Below are positions 20,490 to 23,702 of a DNA stretch of 23,702 bases, in pieces (the stretch's first letter is position 1; every line of letters begins with the position of its first letter). The DNA comes from Priapulus caudatus (Eukaryota; Priapulida; Priapulimorpha; Priapulimorphida; Priapulidae). The DNA lies in NCBI RefSeq assembly GCF_000485595.1, contig NW_014578459.1, positions 15,661-39,362 of the forward strand, read 5' to 3'. The notes beneath the pieces were generated by a model. That model saw nothing but the letters and a program-made list of their open reading frames with translations. It was not told the origin of the DNA and ran no database searches. The position numbers and the translations under genes were made by a program.

Positions 20490-20900
20490 CCCCGCAGCGA
20501 CCAGAACCACGGATCCCTGACCACGTCTCCACTTAGCCGCTTCCGATACGGTCTTTACGCGTTCACGCGACTTCGTACAAGCTGGCATCGTGACTATCTG
20601 TGAGATGAGCGTAAAAAAATGATGGTTTAATAAATACAACTTGTCAGTACTAGACCTACCGATACCAGTACCATAGTAAATTTACATGTTTTTATTTGAC
20701 CAATTACTTCACGTCAATACCGTCCAAGGTACACTCGTGCAAAGACATAAGCGTAGACGCCTAGTGTTGGCCAAATCGTTGTAATTTCGTGAATCGATCA
20801 ATCGTTCTGGACCCCAAGTAAACCGATGAATCGGTTACACATGAAACATCGGTGTATGATATGCCTGCAGGTGCGCAACGTCGTGGCCAAATGTAGTCCG
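20490..20900 (+). repeat. Dispersed repeat R, copy 2
   Basis: Shares with copies 1 and 3 the block CACTTAGCCGC (about 20531), AAATGATGG (about 20617), AGTACTAGACCTACC (20646-20660, identical to 9094-9108), a degraded ATACAGTACCA, TATTTGACC (about 20693), and then CCAAGG..ACTCGTG...ATAAGCGTA...GTTGGCCAAA, which follows copy 3 in order. An extra stretch of about 60 bases lies between CACTTAGCCGC and AAATGATGG. Limits are approximate. Confidence 0.55.
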
Positions 20901-21860
20901 CGTGTGGCCGAATTGGCTGACCGGTTGCGGTTGCGTATTGTTCTTCATAGGGAAGTTTATTCGCGGTTTGTTCTTGGGTAGCGTGCTTCATTTCCCAATA
21001 TTTGCCAGCGGATTCTGGTCTTCAGATTGATTAGCTATCAATAGTGTTTGGATGTGTATATAGATACCAGTGTATGTGAAAATAAAGGACAATTAAATCT
21101 TTGTATAGTCAGCTCGTGAGTCATGATATCGTCTTGCGTTCTCCATCACTTTTCCAAATTTGTCTTCCTTGGTTTGCAATAGGCATTTTTTCCGAAATAA
21201 AAAAAATTAACGTATAAAGGATTTATTGCATCCGTTTGATTATACAATCAAGCCGCGTCTCTTGGTTTGCTGAAGTTGTTCGCCACTGGGTTCGAAATCG
21301 CCATGAGTTCGAAGTCAGTTAAATTTCAATCGGACCTTCGTGGAGCAATACACTGGGCACCCGTGCACCCGTGCGTTCGTTCTGGTGCACATTCTCGCTT
21401 CTGTGTCGGCAGTTGCGATGGAGGCAGGCACGCTTGACGTCTGTGCATGTGCCCCGCTAGTTTTTTGGTGCAGTGTTGTGGTGCTCGAGCTAACGCAGTT
21501 GAACGGGCGAGGTGCGAGGTAATTGAGAACTGCTGTCAAGTATGTAAAGTGTTGGCCCTGCTTGTTGCGGTTGAACGTAGTACAGGTCCGGGGTACATGT
21601 TGCGTTGTATATGTCGTGTTGAGTGAGTACCTATGGCGTAGCGGTACGTCAAGCCGCCTGGGTGACCATTGACTAGTCATTGTTCTGTCCCTGTTGTATT
21701 GTGCTTGTGTGCCGTGGTCGATGTGCCAGCACATGGGCGTGTGTCGTGAGCGCGGGCCTTGCGTCGAGTTTTGTTTCTGCTAACACGGTGTAGTTTGATT
21801 ATCTGTATCATTAGAGATGTCTGAAGTAAGTTAGCGCCGTACAAAGGAGAGTCGTGCAGG
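20901..21860. other. Unassigned, G/T-rich plus strand
   Basis: G and T exceed C and A on the plus strand. A minus-strand frame at 21315-21734 and another at 21677-22066 overlap each other and carry no known motif. No RNA gene: GGGTTCGAAATCGCC near 21290 resembles a tRNA B-box but no cloverleaf accompanies it. Confidence 0.4.
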
Positions 21861-21876
21861 TTCCTCCAAGGAGGAA
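21861..21876. repeat. Short palindrome beside G-rich tract
   Basis: TTCCTCC (21861-21867) and GGAGGAA (21870-21876) are perfect inverted copies with a 2-base spacer, immediately left of the G-quadruplex motif. Confidence 0.5.
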
Positions 21877-21886
21877 GTAAAACAGA

Positions 21887-21906
21887 GGGAGGGGAAGGGG
21901 GGTGGG
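21887..21906 (+). other. G-quadruplex motif
   Basis: GGGAGGGGAAGGGGGGTGGG: four G-runs of three or more separated by 1-2 base loops, a canonical intramolecular quadruplex pattern. Two more G-runs of 6 and 5 follow at 21918-21923 and 21929-21933, so the surrounding purine-rich tract (about 21868-21935) could also offer alternative folds. Confidence 0.65.
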
Positions 21907-21935
21907 AGAGAAAACTAGGGGGGTCCGAGGGGGCG

Positions 21936-22989
21936 TACTTGCCCTTTGACTGTATTGTTAACCCGTAGCCATGTCGTGCTATGATATAGTGCGCGCGTGA
22001 AACGAGATTACCCGGTGCCAATCCCGTGCCATTGCACCATGCCTGAACCACCAGAGACGGTGTCAACTCTTTGGTGGGTGACTGTGCATAAATATATTAA
22101 GAATGAGCGCGAGTGCGGTCGTCAGCATGTTAGCGTTTCCGAGTTTGGTCAGCAGGTTGAGCCTCGTTTTTAGCTTGTGTGTGGTCTGCCAACGTGGTCG
22201 AATGCATATATGTAGTAGGTACCGCTTGTTATCTGACCCGCATTAGTGTGTTGCGGGCAAGTAAACATTAAGAGAGTGCCGGAGCTGGCGTCAGACAGGT
22301 TCAGCGCGTTGGGTCGAATGGAATTTCTACGATCCTGAGGTTCCCCTCCACGCTGGTCACAATACTTTTCTGTGAGTGGTGAAATTTACCATGCGGGGCG
22401 AAAGTACAACTGTTTAACCTGTGCACGTTATGGGCGGGCGCCAACCGATATGAGAACAGGGGGGGGGGGCTGTTTTCCGTGCCGGAGATACCCAGCGATG
22501 ACAGACGAGGGTCGCCGGGGTGAGATGTCTTGTATCCGTGGCGCGTGCTGTCGCGTGCCCTGGTGCCTGCTGGGCTCGCTTTTCGTCTGGCAGCATGTGT
22601 TCAGGGCATCCTGGTCTCCGGACTAAGGTGCCCGTTGTTCTCGTGGGTAGGGAGGGTCTATCTAATCTTCTGTCTGGGTTTATTTCCTCTATTTATGAAA
22701 TTAGTTTTTGTGTTTCCCTGTTTCTGCTATGGGAGATTGTTAGACATCACACACGCCGGGCGCGCTGTGCGCTCGCCCATCTCCCAGTCTCGCTCCAGGT
22801 ACCGCGACACGTACTCCTCGGCGGGTAGCGTACGCATCGCGCTGTATGGCACTGTTCGTTGTATGCCAGGCCCCGCCGTGTTATCTTATCATAGCCGACC
22901 GCCTGACCCTCCGGTAACTTGTATCCGGTCTGGCATCCGTCGTGTTAGTAAATACTCGAGCTGTATGCTATTGATGCCCGGACCGGGAA
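21936..22989. other. Unassigned, G/T-rich, with a G11 run
   Basis: A homopolymer of 11 G lies at about 22459-22469 between AACA and CTGTTTT, giving a small AACAG/CTGTT inverted flank. Plus-strand frames of 84-161 codons (22372-22626, 22520-22828, 22530-23015) overlap in different phases and carry no recognised motif. Confidence 0.4.
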
Positions 22990-23702
22990 CGCCTGCAGTC
23001 TCTAGACTACACTAACGAGTCTAGGAGCGCCACGCCTACTCCCTAATCGCATATCAGTCTATGGACAATCTTGGAGTCACTGCTAAGGGTTATCCTCTCA
23101 TTGTACCGTGTATATGTAGTGCTGCCGGTAGGCGTGTGTTGATACGGGCATTGTGTACGGCCGGATATCTCACGTAGGCCATATTCTAGGCGCGTATCTA
23201 CGACTGCGAGTCGAGTTCCGACGACTATTATATACCGCGGACCGTGTCTATTCGGTAGCTACCAGTAGGCGACGTCGTTATATCTCTGGCCAGTACCTTC
23301 TCATTTTTTGACCACCGCTGGCCGTAAGCATAACCCACAAGTATGCCTTGGTGAGGCCACAATCAACCGTTTAGTCAAATCAAACATTAAGACTAACTGA
23401 TACTGTATGGGTAGGTCTAGTAACTGAAAGATTGTACTTATAACCATCATTTATATTGAAACGCGCGGCTAAGTGCGCTGGTTGTGGTGTGTGGCTGTAG
23501 ATACCATAATGTACGCCGAACCCAACGCATATAGGGTTATCAACGCGACCCATACTTGGGGCGCAGGAATGCACGAAGTGAATCACTCGGGCACGTTTCG
23601 CTGGTGTATATCTTCAAGACAGATCATAAACTGGGTTTCACTTCTAACACCAACCTTCTCCGCTATTCGGAACTTACTATGTATCGCATACTCTGTCATA
23701 AA
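22990..23702 (-). repeat. Dispersed repeat R, copy 3 (inverted, runs off edge)
   Basis: Reverse complement of copy 1. TCGGAACTTACT (23667-23678) with TCCGCTAT (23659-23666), and GTATCGCA (23681-23688), mirror 8738-8770; GGTAGGTCTAG (23410-23420) and TACTGTAT (23401-23408) mirror 9098-9116. Between them the order of GTATCTAC-, CACTTAGCCG- and TTTCAATA-type landmarks is preserved. Its inner part also matches copy 2 (CCTTGG at about 23346, GGCCGTAAGCAT at about 23320). The right end is cut by the window. Confidence 0.7.

Noticed and set aside
13785-21105. AATAAAGG(T/A)CAATT shared between about 13.79 and 21.08 kb
   Set aside because: The match is short, A/T-rich and does not extend on either side.
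21270-21320. tRNA-like B-box (GGGTTCGAAATCGCC)
   Set aside because: No matching A-box at the right distance, no acceptor-stem pairing and no T-run after it.
21677-22066. Minus-strand frame with a Pro/Ser-rich stretch
   Set aside because: The Pro/Ser run is the complement of the G-quadruplex tract; nothing else in the frame looks conserved.
8722-23702. Simple fold-back (palindromic) read centred near 16.2 kb
   Set aside because: The sequence on the two sides of the midpoint does not mirror by eye, and repeat copy 2 lies in the forward orientation on the right side. It remains possible with heavy noise.

Overview
The window looks like non-coding metazoan, probably marine-invertebrate, repeat-rich DNA. 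The taxon is a weak inference from long microsatellites, short fold-back transposons, satellite arrays and E-box/CRE-type motifs. Reading all frames, I found no protein I recognise and no open frame that reads like a conserved gene. The longest frame, about 205 codons near 10.0-10.6 kb, is an uninterrupted run through GC-rich low-complexity DNA. I found no tRNA, rRNA or CRISPR array. I therefore list no CDS.

Layout. 1-314 is an ATTC-type microsatellite. 315-2400 is compact, clean-looking and structured: three perfect TCACGTGA-centred palindromes, two fold-back (MITE-like) elements (one with terminal TTAA duplications and a nested palindromic interior), a 26-bp minisatellite, a GCT-type triplet array, and a short GC-rich patch with CRE-like sites. 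2400-4960 is AT-rich intergenic DNA with a solo arm of the first fold-back family. 4960-6260 holds nested inverted repeats and unassigned DNA. From about 6260 to about 8210 there is a tandem satellite with a unit of about 53 bp. Its copies become longer and more corrupted from left to right, as expected if the sequence is increasingly insertion-rich.

From about 8.7 kb to the end the sequence looks random at first sight, but it contains three related copies of an unnamed dispersed repeat: forward at about 8.73-9.46 kb, forward at about 20.5-20.9 kb, and reverse complement at about 22.99-23.70 kb. The first and third copies form an inverted pair spanning about 15 kb. Between them are blocks of alternating strand composition (C-rich, then G/T-rich), a CpG-dense block near 10.26-10.61 kb, several strong inverted repeats, a perfect DR1 nuclear-receptor-like site, and a G-quadruplex motif near 21.89 kb.

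Two readings compete for the right two-thirds: an old, decayed array of a large repeat, or a low-accuracy (unpolished long-read) contig end. The indel-type differences between satellite units and between repeat copies favour a contribution from sequencing error, so the absence of genes there is weak evidence. All alignments were done by eye; no search was run.
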